Below the pieces are notes generated by a model. That model searched no databases. It saw nothing but the letters and a program-made list of their open reading frames with translations, and was not told the origin of the DNA. From the NCBI RefSeq assembly GCF_011927955.1, contig NZ_JAATJN010000001.1, forward strand, positions 3,472,001-3,536,000: a DNA stretch of 64,000 nucleotides, in the 5' to 3' direction. Shown piece by piece: positions 1 to 9,336 of this stretch. The position numbers and the translations under genes are program-made. The stretch comes from Brevibacterium marinum. GTDB lineage: Bacteria > Actinomycetota > Actinomycetes > Actinomycetales > Brevibacteriaceae. Every line of letters starts with the position of its first letter. Within the stretch, counting starts at the first letter, position 1.

Positions 1-1212
1 GGAAGTCATGGACAGCTGCTTGCACTGGCCACCTTCGCCGTATCCTTCATCTTCCGACCGCTCGGTGGAATCGTCTGGGGCCCGATGGGCGACCGACTCG
101 GCCGCAAACGAGTGCTGGCACTGACGATCCTGCTCATGGCCGGCTCGACCTTCTGCATCGCACTGCTGCCGAGCTACGCGACGATCGGCGTCGCCGCTCC
201 GATCATCCTGGTGCTGCTCCGAGTCATCCAGGGATTCTCCTCCGGGGGTGAGTACGGCGGTGCCGCGACCTTCATGGCGGAGTACGCACCGGACAATCGG
301 CGCGGCTTCTTCGGCAGCTTCCTCGAATTCGGCACCTTGGCCGGCATGGCCGCCGGTTCGCTGATCGTCCTGCTGCTCCAGCTTGGCCTCGGCGAGGAGA
401 CGATGATGACGTGGGGGTGGAGGCTGCCCTTCGTCCTCGCCGGTGTCCTCGGTGTCGTCGGCCTCTATATGAGGACGAAGCTCGACGAGTCCCCTGTCTA
501 CGAGGAGCTGGACGAGAATGATCAGGGAAAGACCGTCAAGGAAGTCTTCCGGATACTCTTCACCGGCTACTGGAAGCAGCTGCTCATTCTCGGCGGCATG
601 GTCGTGGCGGTCAACGTCGTCAACTACACGCTGCTGTCCTATATGCCCGCCTACCTGCAGGGCCCGGTCGGCATGGGCGCCAATTCCTCGCTGACGGTGA
701 TGTTCCTGGCTCAGGCATTCATGATGGTCCTCATCCCGTTCGGCGGCATGTTCTCGGACAAGGTCGGACGCAAACCGGTCTGGTATTTCTCCCTCATCGG
801 GCTCTTCGTCGCCTCCATACCGATGTTCATGCTCATGGCCAACGGATTCGTCTGGGCCCTCATCGGGCTCGCTGTTCTCGGGATCCTCTACATTCCGCAG
901 ATCTCGACGATCTCAGCGACCTTCCCTGCGATGTTCCCCGGACCGGTTCGCTTCGCGGGCTTCGCCATCTCCTACAACGTCTCGACCGCCCTCTTCGGAG
1001 GGACTGCCCCGTCGGTCAATGAAGCGATCATCGCTGCGACGGGGAACACGATCGTGCCTGCCTACTTCGTCATGGGAGCATGCGTGATCGGCTTCATCGC
1101 GACGATATTCATGAAGGAGACCAAGGGCGCGTCACTGCGTGGCTGTGGTCTGCCGGAAGAAGGCGCCGAAGTCGTCTTCGACGAAGACGAACTCGTCGAC
1201 GACGCGAAGTGA
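1..1212 (+). CDS. MFS transporter, MHS (ProP/KgtP-like) family, 5' truncated
   Basis: A proton-coupled solute importer of the metabolite:H+ symporter group. The frame is open from the first base, so the start and roughly the first 70 residues lie outside the window. The loop between helices 2 and 3 is visible (GDRLGRKRV near base 85), followed by the GFSSGGEYGGA stretch typical of MHS carriers and a second SDKVGRKPV motif in the C-terminal half. About ten membrane segments remain, ending in a short acidic tail. It lies head-to-head with the end of a CoA ligase gene and borders an acyl-CoA catabolic cluster, so an organic or carboxylic acid is the likely substrate. The substrate itself cannot be read from the sequence. 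Confidence 0.85.
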   Translation, partial: GSHGQLLALATFAVSFIFRPLGGIVWGPMGDRLGRKRVLALTILLMAGSTFCIALLPSYATIGVAAPIILVLLRVIQGFSSGGEYGGAATFMAEYAPDNRRGFFGSFLEFGTLAGMAAGSLIVLLLQLGLGEETMMTWGWRLPFVLAGVLGVVGLYMRTKLDESPVYEELDENDQGKTVKEVFRILFTGYWKQLLILGGMVVAVNVVNYTLLSYMPAYLQGPVGMGANSSLTVMFLAQAFMMVLIPFGGMFSDKVGRKPVWYFSLIGLFVASIPMFMLMANGFVWALIGLAVLGILYIPQISTISATFPAMFPGPVRFAGFAISYNVSTALFGGTAPSVNEAIIAATGNTIVPAYFVMGACVIGFIATIFMKETKGASLRGCGLPEEGAEVVFDEDELVDDAK

Positions 1213-1234
1213 GTGGTCGCCGCGGGCGGCCCAA

Positions 1235-1267
1235 CTCACCGCAGTGAGCTCAGCTTGCTGCGGTGAG
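1235..1267. terminator. Hairpin between convergent genes
   Basis: A perfect 9-bp inverted repeat (CTCACCGCA at 1235-1243, TGCGGTGAG at 1259-1267) with a 15-nt loop sits between the stop codons of the convergent MFS and CoA ligase genes. There is no T-run, so it would be a GC-rich or Rho-assisted bidirectional terminator. Confidence 0.45.
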
Positions 1268-1287
1268 CTCAGCCTCTCACGGTGCGC

Positions 1288-2856
1288 TCACCTCCTCGCG
1301 GCAACCGGTCCGGGGTCGGGCAGCTTCCGCTTGACCAGCTTTCCGGTCGGGGTCCGCGGCAGCTTCGCGACGAAGTGGATATCCCGAGGGATCTTGAACC
1401 TGGCCAAACTTTCTCCCAGCCAGGCGCGGATCTCCTCCGCCTCCCCGTCAGGACCGACTCCCTCGGCCAGCTGCACATAGGCGACGGGCACCTGCCCCAG
1501 CTCGTCATCTGGCCTGCCGACGACGGCCACATCGACGATCGAATCGCGCAGCACCAATTCGTTCTCGATCTCCTGCGGATAGATGTTGACCCCACCGGCA
1601 ATGATGAGACCCGTGGTGCGTTCGGCGATGTAGAGGAACCGATCCTCGTCGAGCCAGCCCATGTCCCCGATCGTCGCCCAGCTGTCGGGATGATCGGGAT
1701 GCCTCGAGTTCCCGGTCTTCGTCTCGTCCTTGTAGTACTCGAACAGGGTCCGCTCGGATTCGAAGTAGATGACTCCGACCTCACCGGCCGGCAGCTCCTC
1801 ACCGTCGGGACCGCAGATGTGGACGATGCCCTTGGGGCCTTCGCGACCGACCGAGCCGGGTTTCTCCAGCGCCTGCGCACTGCTGATGACCGTCAGCCCG
1901 ATGCCCTCGGTCGCACCGTAGTATTCCTCGATGACCGGACCCCACCAGTCGATCATCGCCCGCTTGACCTCGGGCGGGCAGGGTGCGGCCGCGTGGATGG
2001 CCACTCGCAGGCTGCTCAGGTCATAGGCGCCTCGCACCTCCTCAGGGAGTTTGAGCATCCTGATGAACATCGTCGGCACCCATTGGGAATGCGTGGCCCG
2101 ATGCTTCTCGATCTGGGCCAGGGAGTCCTCGGCATCGAAGCGGGACATGACGACCGCGGTCCCGCCCCGTGCGTGAGTCGTCATCACGAACCGCAGCGGA
2201 GCCGCGTGGTAGAGAGGTGCCGGGGACAGGTAGACGGTGTCTTCGGCGAAGCCGTAGAGATCGGTGAACATCCGGATGAGGGGAACACCTTCGTCCTCGA
2301 TCCGCAGGTCAGTGGCGCCGGGCAGGATGCCCTTTGGCCGCCCGGTCGTGCCCGAGGAGTAGAGCATGTCGTCACCGCGTGGTTCGATCTCCGGCTTCTG
2401 CGCCGAGGCGGCCGTGAGCACGGCCTCATACTCGCCCCAGCCCGCGAAGACCTCGCTCGCACGCCCTTCGGGCGCGGCGTCGATGCGAATCCTGTCGGCG
2501 ACGTGCGGGCACTCAGCGGCCACCTCGGCGGCTGTGTCCAACCTCGTCGAGAGGAGGAACACCTTCGCGTCGCAGTCGTCGACGATGTAGGCCGACTCCG
2601 CCGCCGTCAGGTGCGAGTTGACCACGGTGATGATGCCACCGGTGCGCAGTGCGGCCCAGAGGGCCTCGACGATCTCGAATCGGTTCTCGGCCATGACGGC
2701 TATATGGTCGCCCTTCTCGAACCCCGCCGCGCGCATGTGGTTGGCCAGTCGCAGCGATCGGTCCTCGAGTTGGCCGTAGGTGAGCACGGCATCGGTGTCA
2801 GCCATGATGACCGCCGGCTTGTCGGGGTTCTCTGCCGCCCATTTTCCTGGATACAT
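1288..2856 (-). CDS. Acyl-CoA synthetase (AMP-forming, FadD-like)
   Basis: Activates a carboxylic acid to its CoA thioester through an acyl-adenylate. The 522-residue protein carries the ANL-superfamily motifs in order: the phosphate-binding loop YSSGTTGRPKG (about residues 166-176), EEYYGATEG, GDMGWLDED, the hinge region ERTTGLIIAGGVNIYPQEIEN, and the C-terminal catalytic lysine in RTPTGKLVKRKL. It starts 34 bases after the TetR gene on the same strand and is probably co-transcribed with it. The ATG start gives the normal family length. The acid substrate is unknown; neighbours suggest a fatty, branched or hydroxylated acid. Confidence 0.9.
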   Translation of the reverse strand: MYPGKWAAENPDKPAVIMADTDAVLTYGQLEDRSLRLANHMRAAGFEKGDHIAVMAENRFEIVEALWAALRTGGIITVVNSHLTAAESAYIVDDCDAKVFLLSTRLDTAAEVAAECPHVADRIRIDAAPEGRASEVFAGWGEYEAVLTAASAQKPEIEPRGDDMLYSSGTTGRPKGILPGATDLRIEDEGVPLIRMFTDLYGFAEDTVYLSPAPLYHAAPLRFVMTTHARGGTAVVMSRFDAEDSLAQIEKHRATHSQWVPTMFIRMLKLPEEVRGAYDLSSLRVAIHAAAPCPPEVKRAMIDWWGPVIEEYYGATEGIGLTVISSAQALEKPGSVGREGPKGIVHICGPDGEELPAGEVGVIYFESERTLFEYYKDETKTGNSRHPDHPDSWATIGDMGWLDEDRFLYIAERTTGLIIAGGVNIYPQEIENELVLRDSIVDVAVVGRPDDELGQVPVAYVQLAEGVGPDGEAEEIRAWLGESLARFKIPRDIHFVAKLPRTPTGKLVKRKLPDPGPVAARR

Positions 2857-2890
2857 GTCACTTCCCTGTGATTGTCAACACCTGAGGCCC

Positions 2891-3580
2891 TCAGGTGGCG
2901 GCCGCGTCCGCCAAGAGGGTTCGTGCGATCGTCTGCCACTGAGCGACCATCGGTTCGGTTCTGGGGTCGAGGTGGGAGAACGTGTAGGTCACGGCCATTC
3001 CGCGCATGCTCGAAAACACGATGGCGAACATGTGATCGTAGTGCTCATGTGAGGAGATCACCGGTCCGAAGAGCTCCCGTGCGTTGTCCCTGACCCTCTC
3101 GAGCACCGTCTTCTCATGCATGCGGACCTTCTGAGCCAGCAGCTCGTCGGTGCGGGAGGCGCCCCACAGCTCGAGCGCCGTGAAGAAGCTCGAATGCATG
3201 AGACCAGCCCACAGCGTCGTGATCGCCCAGTCGGATCGTGGTCCCACCTCGGCGTCGGGCGGCTGCTCGCGGGCAAGGGTCCGGCTGTGCTCATCGGTCC
3301 GATCATCCAGCTGCCGACCGAGGCGCTGCTCGCCGAGGCGGGCCACCGCAGCCGTGAGCAGTTCCCGCTTCGACGGGAAATGGTGGAGAAGTCTGCCCCG
3401 CGTCACTCCGGCCATGGCCTGCACCTTCGTCGTGGTCGTGGCCGCGTACCCTTCGGCGAGCAGACAGTCGATCGTCGCGTCGAGGATGAGCTCCCGCGAG
3501 CGCGCGGTCCGATCCGCCTGGACCATCCGATCGGCATCGGTGGCTGCCGTCATCTGGAATCCCTCCGGATCGTTCTCCAT
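2891..3580 (-). CDS. TetR-family transcriptional regulator
   Basis: A one-component repressor of about 229 residues. The N-terminal helix-turn-helix domain shows the TetR pattern (ILDATIDCLLAEGYAATTTT, then VTRGRLLHHFPSKRELL). The rest is an all-helical ligand and dimer domain. The ATG at 3580 is preferred because AAGGAGG lies five bases upstream (3586-3592). A longer frame opens at 3619 and a second ATG with GGAGGG lies 27 bases downstream, so the start is good but not certain. It is transcribed away from the acyl-CoA dehydrogenase at 3851 and into the CoA ligase. A motif shared by two nearby promoters may be its operator. An acyl-CoA ligand is an inference. Confidence 0.88.
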   Translation of the reverse strand: MENDPEGFQMTAATDADRMVQADRTARSRELILDATIDCLLAEGYAATTTTKVQAMAGVTRGRLLHHFPSKRELLTAAVARLGEQRLGRQLDDRTDEHSRTLAREQPPDAEVGPRSDWAITTLWAGLMHSSFFTALELWGASRTDELLAQKVRMHEKTVLERVRDNARELFGPVISSHEHYDHMFAIVFSSMRGMAVTYTFSHLDPRTEPMVAQWQTIARTLLADAAAT

Positions 3581-3633
3581 CGATGCCTCCTTGACGGGCA
3601 GGGCGCACAACCGAAGCACACTTCCGGTCTGCC

Positions 3634-3678
3634 TTGACTGTTTCTTCGCTTCGTGAAAATCTTAACGCACGCTCAGTT
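3634..3678 (+). promoter_or_regulatory. Candidate promoter and TetR-type operator for the acyl-CoA dehydrogenase
   Basis: TTGACT at 3634-3639 is followed after about 17-18 bases by a weak -10 (AAATCT/AATCTT), then by AACGCACGCTCAGTT at 3664-3678. The pattern AACG-N3-G-Y-TCA recurs immediately after the promoter at 6093-6121. The repeat supports one shared regulator, plausibly the adjacent TetR protein. Confidence 0.4.
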
Positions 3679-3850
3679 ACTTGGGACACACTTTCGCCGG
3701 TGGATTTCGCTATCGCCGGACAGCGGATTTCGACAGCCCCAGGCCACGACCGGCCACATCGACGAGCACAGGAGTCATCATCGCTACACGACCCGCACCG
3801 GCCAACGAACGGGCCGCACCACGGAAACCGACCAGAAGAGGACAGCACCT

Positions 3851-5017
3851 GTGAAGAGGAACCTGTACACCGAAGACCACGAGGCGTTCCGCGGCACCGT
3901 CGCCGCCTTCCTCGACCGCGAGGTCGTGCCGTATGTCGACCAGTGGGAGGAAGACCACCTCGTCGACCGGTCGATGTGGAAGAAGGCCGCCAAGTCCGGC
4001 ATCACCGGCATGGCCATCCCCGAGGAGTTCGGGGGCGGCGGGGTCGAGGACTTCCGCTTCGAGATGGTCCGCAGCGAAGAGATCGCCCGCCGAGGTGTGG
4101 GTGGAGCCACGAGCGGATGGGGCGTGTCCGACGGCATCGTCCCCGGCTACCTCACGGCGCTGGGCACCCGGGCCCAGAAGGAGAAGTACCTGACCGGGCT
4201 CGCCTCGGGCGAGATGATCGGTGCGATCGCGATGACGGAGCCGAACGCCGGCTCCGATCTGCAGGCGATCACCACCAAGGCGGTCCGCGACGGCGACGAC
4301 TGGGTGATCAACGGGGCCAAGACCTTCATCACCAACGGCATCCACTCCGACTTCGTCATCGTCGTCGCCCGCACCGACCACGAGGCGAAACCCTCCCAGG
4401 GCACCTCACTGTTCATCGTCGAGGACGGCACACCCGGGTTCGAACGCGGACGCAAACTCAAGAAACTCGGCATGGACGCCCAGGACACCGCCGAACTCTC
4501 GTTCTCCGATGTCCGCGTGCCCGCCGACGCCGTCCTCGGGGAACTCAACATGGGCTTCATCCACCTCATGGTCAATCTGCCCACCGAGAGGATGCTCATC
4601 GGCTCGGGAACCCTGGCCGGTGCACGTGCGGCACTGGCGTGGACGAGCGAGTACGTCTTCGACCGCCCCGCCTTCGGCCAGACGATCGGCGACTTCCAGA
4701 ACACCCGCTTCGAACTCGCCGAGCTCGAAACCCGGGTCGATGCCCTCGAGGCCTTCGTCGACCGCTGTGCCCTCGCACTCAACGCCGGTGAGCTCAGCGC
4801 CGTCGACGCCGCGAAGGCGAAGTATCTGGGCTCGGATCTGGAGATCGAGGTCGTCAACCGCTGCCTCCAGCTCTTCGGCGGCTATGGGTACATGCTCGAA
4901 TATCCGATCGCCCGAGCATTCAAGGACACTCGGATCCAGGCCATCTTCGGCGGTGCCAACGAGGTGATGAAGGAGCTCATCGGCCGCGACATCGCCAAGC
5001 GCCAGGCGAAGAGATAG
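3851..5017 (+). CDS. Acyl-CoA dehydrogenase
   Basis: FAD-dependent alpha,beta-dehydrogenation of an acyl-CoA, passing electrons to ETF. From the chosen GTG at 3851 the protein has 388 residues, the normal family length. The open frame continues upstream to 3653 but that extension looks non-homologous, and an AGAGGA ribosome site precedes the GTG. Visible family signatures are AMTEPNAGSDL (FAD/substrate loop), GAKTFITNG, FGQTIGDFQNTRFELAE, LFGGYGYMLEYP and the terminal IFGGANEVMKELI, whose Glu is at the usual catalytic-base position. It is divergent from the TetR gene and precedes a converging quinone oxidoreductase. Acyl chain specificity cannot be read. Confidence 0.9.
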   Translation: MKRNLYTEDHEAFRGTVAAFLDREVVPYVDQWEEDHLVDRSMWKKAAKSGITGMAIPEEFGGGGVEDFRFEMVRSEEIARRGVGGATSGWGVSDGIVPGYLTALGTRAQKEKYLTGLASGEMIGAIAMTEPNAGSDLQAITTKAVRDGDDWVINGAKTFITNGIHSDFVIVVARTDHEAKPSQGTSLFIVEDGTPGFERGRKLKKLGMDAQDTAELSFSDVRVPADAVLGELNMGFIHLMVNLPTERMLIGSGTLAGARAALAWTSEYVFDRPAFGQTIGDFQNTRFELAELETRVDALEAFVDRCALALNAGELSAVDAAKAKYLGSDLEIEVVNRCLQLFGGYGYMLEYPIARAFKDTRIQAIFGGANEVMKELIGRDIAKRQAKR

Positions 5018-5035
5018 TCCGTCCCCGGTCTCGAC

Positions 5036-6007
5036 CTACTCGCCCTTGACTTCGAGGAGGACCTTGCCCTGCACGCTGCGGGAGTCGAGCTCGCCGATGG
5101 CCTTCGCGGCCTCACCGAGGGGGTAGGTGGCGTGGATCGCGGGATTGAGCTTGCCCGCGGCGACGAATCCGGCGACCGCGTCCCACTGCTCGGCGATGTA
5201 GCCGGGACGTTCGCGAGTCGCCGCGCCCCATGCGACCCCGTCGACGGAGATGTTCTTCAGCAGCAGGCGGTTGACCCTGACCGAGGGGATCTCACCCGCG
5301 GTGAATCCGAGGACGAGGAGTCGCCCGTAGGGAGCCAGGACCCGGGTCGAGTCCGTGAAGCGCTCGCCCCCGACCGGATCGAAGACGTAGTCGACTCCGT
5401 TCGGAAAAATCTCCTTCGCCCCATCTTTGAATCCCTCGGCCATGACCACATGCCCCGCGCCGAGGTCGCGCACGGTCTGGGCCTTGGCTTCGGTCGAGAC
5501 CACTCCGATGACCTCGAGGCCCATGGCCAAAGCCATCTGCACCGCGGCCGAGCCCAGACCCCCTGCGGCTCCGTGGACGAGGATGGACTGGCCGGCCTGC
5601 GCCCGCGCCCTCAGGCGGAGGGCGAAGTCAGCGGTGAGCACGTTCATCGGCATCCCCGCGGCGTGCGCGAGACTGACGCCGTCGGGCACGGGCACCGTCT
5701 GCTCGTCGCTGACGACCATCTGATCGGCGAATGAGCCCTTGCCGGGGATCGCTGCGACCCGATCACCGACGGAGAACCGCGAGCCCTCCCCGACCTCGAC
5801 GACGGTCCCTGCGGCCTCCGAGCCGAGGACGAAGGGCAGCTCATGCTTGGTCTGGTACATGCCACGGGTCTGGAGCAGTTCGGGGAATGTCACACCGGCA
5901 TAGGCGACCTCGACGAGCACCTCTCCGGGCCCGGGAGCCGGGCGATCCACCTCGGCGATCTCCACATCGTCTGGTCCGGTCAGGGCGGCAACGCGAATGG
6001 CTCTCAT
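5036..6007 (-). CDS. NADPH:quinone oxidoreductase-like MDR protein
   Basis: A medium-chain dehydrogenase/reductase of the zinc-free quinone oxidoreductase type. The GroES-like N-terminal half holds GSEAAGTVVEVG and GDRVAAIPG, and the Rossmann half holds VHGAAGGLGSAAVQMA, the NADP-binding loop. The Cys/His zinc ligands of alcohol dehydrogenases are missing. The ATG at 6007 (MRAIRV) is preferred to the longer frame to 6061 because TGAGGAAATC precedes it; this gives 323 residues. It is divergent from the kinase operon and shares its control region, so it may be co-regulated. Members of this family reduce quinones or enoyl compounds; the substrate is open. Confidence 0.87.
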   Translation of the reverse strand: MRAIRVAALTGPDDVEIAEVDRPAPGPGEVLVEVAYAGVTFPELLQTRGMYQTKHELPFVLGSEAAGTVVEVGEGSRFSVGDRVAAIPGKGSFADQMVVSDEQTVPVPDGVSLAHAAGMPMNVLTADFALRLRARAQAGQSILVHGAAGGLGSAAVQMALAMGLEVIGVVSTEAKAQTVRDLGAGHVVMAEGFKDGAKEIFPNGVDYVFDPVGGERFTDSTRVLAPYGRLLVLGFTAGEIPSVRVNRLLLKNISVDGVAWGAATRERPGYIAEQWDAVAGFVAAGKLNPAIHATYPLGEAAKAIGELDSRSVQGKVLLEVKGE

Positions 6008-6092
6008 GATTTCCTCACTGTGGATGAAAAGTGCTTGGGATGATCCCATCATCACTATCACATCCGATCGTGACGGGCATCACGATTTCAGC

Positions 6093-6121
6093 TTGACTCG
6101 CACGCCCGGTTTGAATACTGT
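6093..6121 (+). promoter_or_regulatory. Sigma-70-type promoter of the kinase operon
   Basis: TTGACT (6093-6098) and TACTGT (6116-6121) are separated by exactly 17 bases. This matches a housekeeping sigma promoter that would start transcription near 6128. It lies in the region shared with the divergent oxidoreductase gene. Confidence 0.55.
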
Positions 6122-6130
6122 AAATGAAAC

Positions 6131-6144
6131 TGAACGATTGTTCA
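6131..6144. promoter_or_regulatory. Candidate operator TGAACGATTGTTCA
   Basis: An inverted repeat (TGAAC, 4-base spacer, GTTCA) lies just downstream of the -10 box, at the expected transcription start. It contains AACG-N3-G-Y-TCA, also present at the promoter near 3664. The position suits repression by a TetR-type regulator. Confidence 0.42.
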
Positions 6145-6160
6145 CTCGGGAGGGTCGACG

Positions 6161-7195
6161 TTGACCACAGCACCTGCAGGATTCGACACCGGAACCATCG
6201 GGCGATGGATCGAAGATCGGTTCGGAGTCACGGACTTCGACGTCGAAGTGATGTCCATCGGACGCTCGAATCTCACCTTCACCATCACCGTCGGCGGCCT
6301 CCCGCGCTGGGTGCTTCGGCGTCCCCCGCTCGGCCACTCCGGGGGAAGCGCCCACAACGTCGCACGCGAAGGCCGGATCATGGCAGCCCTCGCCGAGGAC
6401 AGGGTACCCGTCCCCACCATCATCGACATCGTCGACGACCCCGAGGTTCTCGATGTCCCTTTCGTGTTCATGGACCACTGCCCCGGGTTCGCGATGAATG
6501 AGCCCGCAGATTGGGCACGGATCCCGCGCGGCCCGGGTCCCGGTGACAGACGCTCGTGTGCGTTCGGGATGGTCGACACGCTCGCCGCCATCCACGCCGT
6601 GGACATCGACGAGGTGGGTCTCGGCGATCTGCGCAGACCCGGCGGACTCATCGAACGGCAGCTGCGCCGCTGGCTCGGCCAGGTCGAGGACGTCGCACTG
6701 CGCGAGATCCCGATCATCCGCGAGGTCCATGACGCCCTGCTCGAAACCATGCCCGACCCGGCGGGCAGCCCCGTCGGTCTCGCCCACGGCGACTTCAAAC
6801 CCAACAACATGATCTTCGCCCCGACGGGCACGGTCAACGCCGTCGTCGACTGGGAGCTGACCGCCGTCGGCGAGGTGCTCACCGACCTCGGCTACTTCAT
6901 CGCCATGCTCACGGTGCCCGAGGAGTACACGAGCATCTGGGTGCCGACCCCGGACCTCGGCTTCCCTGAACCGGAGGAGCTCATCGACCGCTATCAGGAG
7001 GTCAGCGGCCATGAGGTCCATGATGTCGGCTACTACGAGGCCTTCGCCATGTGGAAACTCGCCTGCATCCGCGAGGGTGTCTACACCCGGCTGATGACGG
7101 GAAAGATGGGTGATCTCGACCTGGATCCCGCCACTGCGGGAGATGGCGTCGAGGACCTGGCGCGACAGGCGATGACGCTGCTGGAGACGGCATGA
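6161..7195 (+). CDS. APH/ACAD10-11-like phosphotransferase (candidate 4-hydroxyacyl-CoA kinase)
   Basis: A 344-residue protein-kinase-fold phosphotransferase. It has a Brenner-type catalytic loop HGDFKPNNMIF (about residues 209-219) and a metal-binding VDWE motif at about 227-230. A TTG start at 6161 is supported by GGGAGG seven bases upstream. The family includes aminoglycoside kinases, but also the kinase domain of ACAD10/ACAD11 and LvaA of Pseudomonas putida, which phosphorylate the hydroxyl of 4-hydroxyacyl-CoA. The next genes are an SDR, an ACAD10/11-type dehydrogenase and a CoA ligase, joined by overlapping starts and stops, so the second role is far more likely than antibiotic resistance. 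It is the first gene of the operon. No homologue of the LvaB partner is seen. Confidence 0.82.
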   Translation: MTTAPAGFDTGTIGRWIEDRFGVTDFDVEVMSIGRSNLTFTITVGGLPRWVLRRPPLGHSGGSAHNVAREGRIMAALAEDRVPVPTIIDIVDDPEVLDVPFVFMDHCPGFAMNEPADWARIPRGPGPGDRRSCAFGMVDTLAAIHAVDIDEVGLGDLRRPGGLIERQLRRWLGQVEDVALREIPIIREVHDALLETMPDPAGSPVGLAHGDFKPNNMIFAPTGTVNAVVDWELTAVGEVLTDLGYFIAMLTVPEEYTSIWVPTPDLGFPEPEELIDRYQEVSGHEVHDVGYYEAFAMWKLACIREGVYTRLMTGKMGDLDLDPATAGDGVEDLARQAMTLLETA

Positions 7196-8085
7196 CCACC
7201 GCCGATTTCGCCGGCAGACGAGCCATCGTCACCGGAGCCGCCGGTGGGATCGGCGCAGCCCTCGCCGCCGAGCTGATCTCCCGCGGTGCCGCCGTCGTCC
7301 TCGCCGATCTGTCGCCCTCGGTCACCGACACCGCCTCAGCGCTGAACGCCGACGCTGCCGACGGGCGCAACGTCGCCGCTGGGCTCGATTCCGGTGCCAC
7401 GCCGGATTCCCGCGCTCATGCGTGGGTCGGGGACGTGTCCTCGGTGGCGGACATCGACGATCTCATCGCCTTCGCCGACGAGGCCATCGACGGTGTGGAC
7501 ATGTACTTCGCCAATGCCGGCATCATCGGACCCGGCGATCTCGGAGACTCCGATGCCGATTGGGACACCATCATCGACGTCAACCTGCGCGCCCACATCC
7601 GCGCCGCCCAAGTCCTGATCCCACGCTGGCAGGAGGCCGGTGACGGATATTTCGTCGCCACCGCCTCGGCGGCGGGACTGCTCACCCAGATCGGATCGGC
7701 GGCCTACAGCGTGACCAAGCACGCTTCCGTCGGCTTCGCCGAATGGTTGGCGCTGACCTACCGCGACGACGGCATCCGGGCCTCGGTCATCTGCCCGATG
7801 GGGGTCGACACCGACCTGCTGCGAGCAGCGGGAACGTCCGGGACCGCCCAACGAGCCGTGACCGACGCCGGTCAGGTCCTGTCCCCCGGCGATGTCGCGA
7901 CGATCGCGCTCGACGCGGTGCAGGCCGGAGAGTTCCTCATCCTCCCCCACCCCGAGGTGCTCGACATGTACCGCATGAAAGGCAGCGACTACGACCGCTG
8001 GCTCGCGGGCATGAGCCGCTATCAGGCCAGACTCAACGAACAGAACCGAGCGAACGAGGAGACCACACATGCTGGAAACGACTGA
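7192..8085 (+). CDS. Short-chain dehydrogenase/reductase
   Basis: NAD(P)-dependent oxidoreductase of 297 residues. It shows the classical SDR signatures: TGAAGGIG cofactor loop near residue 15, the structural NAG motif (FANAGIIG), the catalytic serine in TASAAGLL and the YSVTK catalytic Tyr/Lys pair. A low-complexity Ala-rich insertion follows the second strand. The ATG overlaps the kinase stop codon (ATGA), so translation is coupled. In the levulinate pathway an SDR-type enzyme reduces the 4-keto to the 4-hydroxyacyl-CoA; the same role here is an inference from context. Confidence 0.9.
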   Translation: MTTADFAGRRAIVTGAAGGIGAALAAELISRGAAVVLADLSPSVTDTASALNADAADGRNVAAGLDSGATPDSRAHAWVGDVSSVADIDDLIAFADEAIDGVDMYFANAGIIGPGDLGDSDADWDTIIDVNLRAHIRAAQVLIPRWQEAGDGYFVATASAAGLLTQIGSAAYSVTKHASVGFAEWLALTYRDDGIRASVICPMGVDTDLLRAAGTSGTAQRAVTDAGQVLSPGDVATIALDAVQAGEFLILPHPEVLDMYRMKGSDYDRWLAGMSRYQARLNEQNRANEETTHAGND

Positions 8086-9274
8086 ACGCGGCCGCGACTA
8101 TCAGGAGCGCCTGACGACGTTCATGGACGACTTCGTCTATCCGGCCGAGCCCGTCTACGCCGAGCAGATGGCGGCAGCGTCCAGCCCGCACACCCAGCCG
8201 CAGATCCTCGAGGACCTCAAGGCCGAGGCGAAGCGCCAGGGACTGTGGAACCTCTTCCATCCGGATCCCGAATGGGGCCCGGGACTGACGAACCTGGAAT
8301 ACGCTCCCCTGGCCGAGATCACCGGTCGCAGCATCGAGATCGCACCCGAGGCCATCAACTGCAATGCCCCCGACACCGGCAATATGGAGGTCTTCACCCG
8401 GTTCGGCACCGACGAGCACCAGGAGAAGTATCTGCGCCCGCTGCTCGAGGGCACGATCGCCTCGGCGTTCGCGATGACCGAACCCGCCGTCGCCAGCTCC
8501 GACGCCACGAACGTGGAGATGCGCATGGAGCCCACGGACGACGGGTTCGTCCTCAACGGCCGCAAATGGTTCGCCTCCAACGGCATGCACCCCAATTGCC
8601 GTGTCCTCATCGTCATGGGCAAGACCTCCCCCGACGCCGAGGTGCACCGCCAGCAGTCGATGCTCGTCGTCGACATCGATGCCCCCGGTGTGAGGGTGGA
8701 GCGCAATCTTCCCGTCTTCGGCTACCACGATCGGGAGGGCCACGCGGAGATCACCTTCGACGATGTCCATGTTCCGTCCAAGGACATCCTCAAGGGAGAG
8801 GGCGAGGGCTTCGCGATCAGTCAGGCCCGGCTGGGGCCGGGCCGCATCCACCACTGCATGCGCGCGATCGGTGCCGCCGAGCGTGCCCTCGAGCTCATGG
8901 TCCGCCGCGCCGAGGCCCGCGTGACCTTCGGCGAGAAGCTCTCGGATCGGTCGAACATCCAGGACTGGATCGCCGAGGCCCGCATCGAGATCGATCAGGC
9001 CAGGCTGCTGACACTGCACGCGGCGGACATGATGGACAAGCACGGCAACAAGGTTGCGAAGAACGAGATCGCCGAGATCAAGGTCGTCGCACCTGCCATG
9101 GCGCTGAAGATCATCGACCGCGCGATTCAGGTCCACGGCGGCGCCGGTGTCACCGGGGACTTCCCGCTGGCGAGCATGTGGGCGCACATGCGCACCCTGC
9201 GTCTTGCCGATGGGCCCGATGAAGTGCACAGACGCAGCATCGCTCGGAACGAGATCAGGAAGTATCGCGGGTAG
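8069..9274 (+). CDS. ACAD10/11-like acyl-CoA dehydrogenase
   Basis: A 401-residue flavoprotein of the ACAD family whose start lies inside the end of the SDR gene and is preceded by GAGGAG. The FAD/substrate loop [14 protein letters not shown] and the C-terminal [14 protein letters not shown]...[10 protein letters not shown] stretch resemble ACAD10/ACAD11 rather than the fatty-acid enzymes with YEGT. In that group the enzyme works with a kinase: phosphorylated 4-hydroxyacyl-CoA loses phosphate to give an enoyl-CoA. Genetic linkage with the kinase supports this. The first ACAD (3851-5017) belongs to another subfamily, so the two are not recent duplicates. Confidence 0.9.
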   Translation: MLETTERGRDYQERLTTFMDDFVYPAEPVYAEQMAAASSPHTQPQILEDLKAEAKRQGLWNLFHPDPEWGPGLTNLEYAPLAEITGRSIEIAPEAINCNAPDTGNMEVFTRFGTDEHQEKYLRPLLEGTIASAFAMTEPAVASSDATNVEMRMEPTDDGFVLNGRKWFASNGMHPNCRVLIVMGKTSPDAEVHRQQSMLVVDIDAPGVRVERNLPVFGYHDREGHAEITFDDVHVPSKDILKGEGEGFAISQARLGPGRIHHCMRAIGAAERALELMVRRAEARVTFGEKLSDRSNIQDWIAEARIEIDQARLLTLHAADMMDKHGNKVAKNEIAEIKVVAPAMALKIIDRAIQVHGGAGVTGDFPLASMWAHMRTLRLADGPDEVHRRSIARNEIRKYRG

Positions 9275-9336
9275 CCGGACCCACCGGTCGATCGAGGCCG
9301 TTCGACACACCATTCGATGATGAAGGAAGTGAAGCG

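Noticed and set aside
1282..2871. A 529-codon plus-strand frame opposite the CoA ligase
   Set aside because: Shadow frame: the minus strand encodes all ANL-family motifs.
6161..7195. Aminoglycoside phosphotransferase (resistance gene)
   Set aside because: The fold is shared, but the operon partners and similarity to ACAD10/11-type kinases point to acyl-CoA metabolism.
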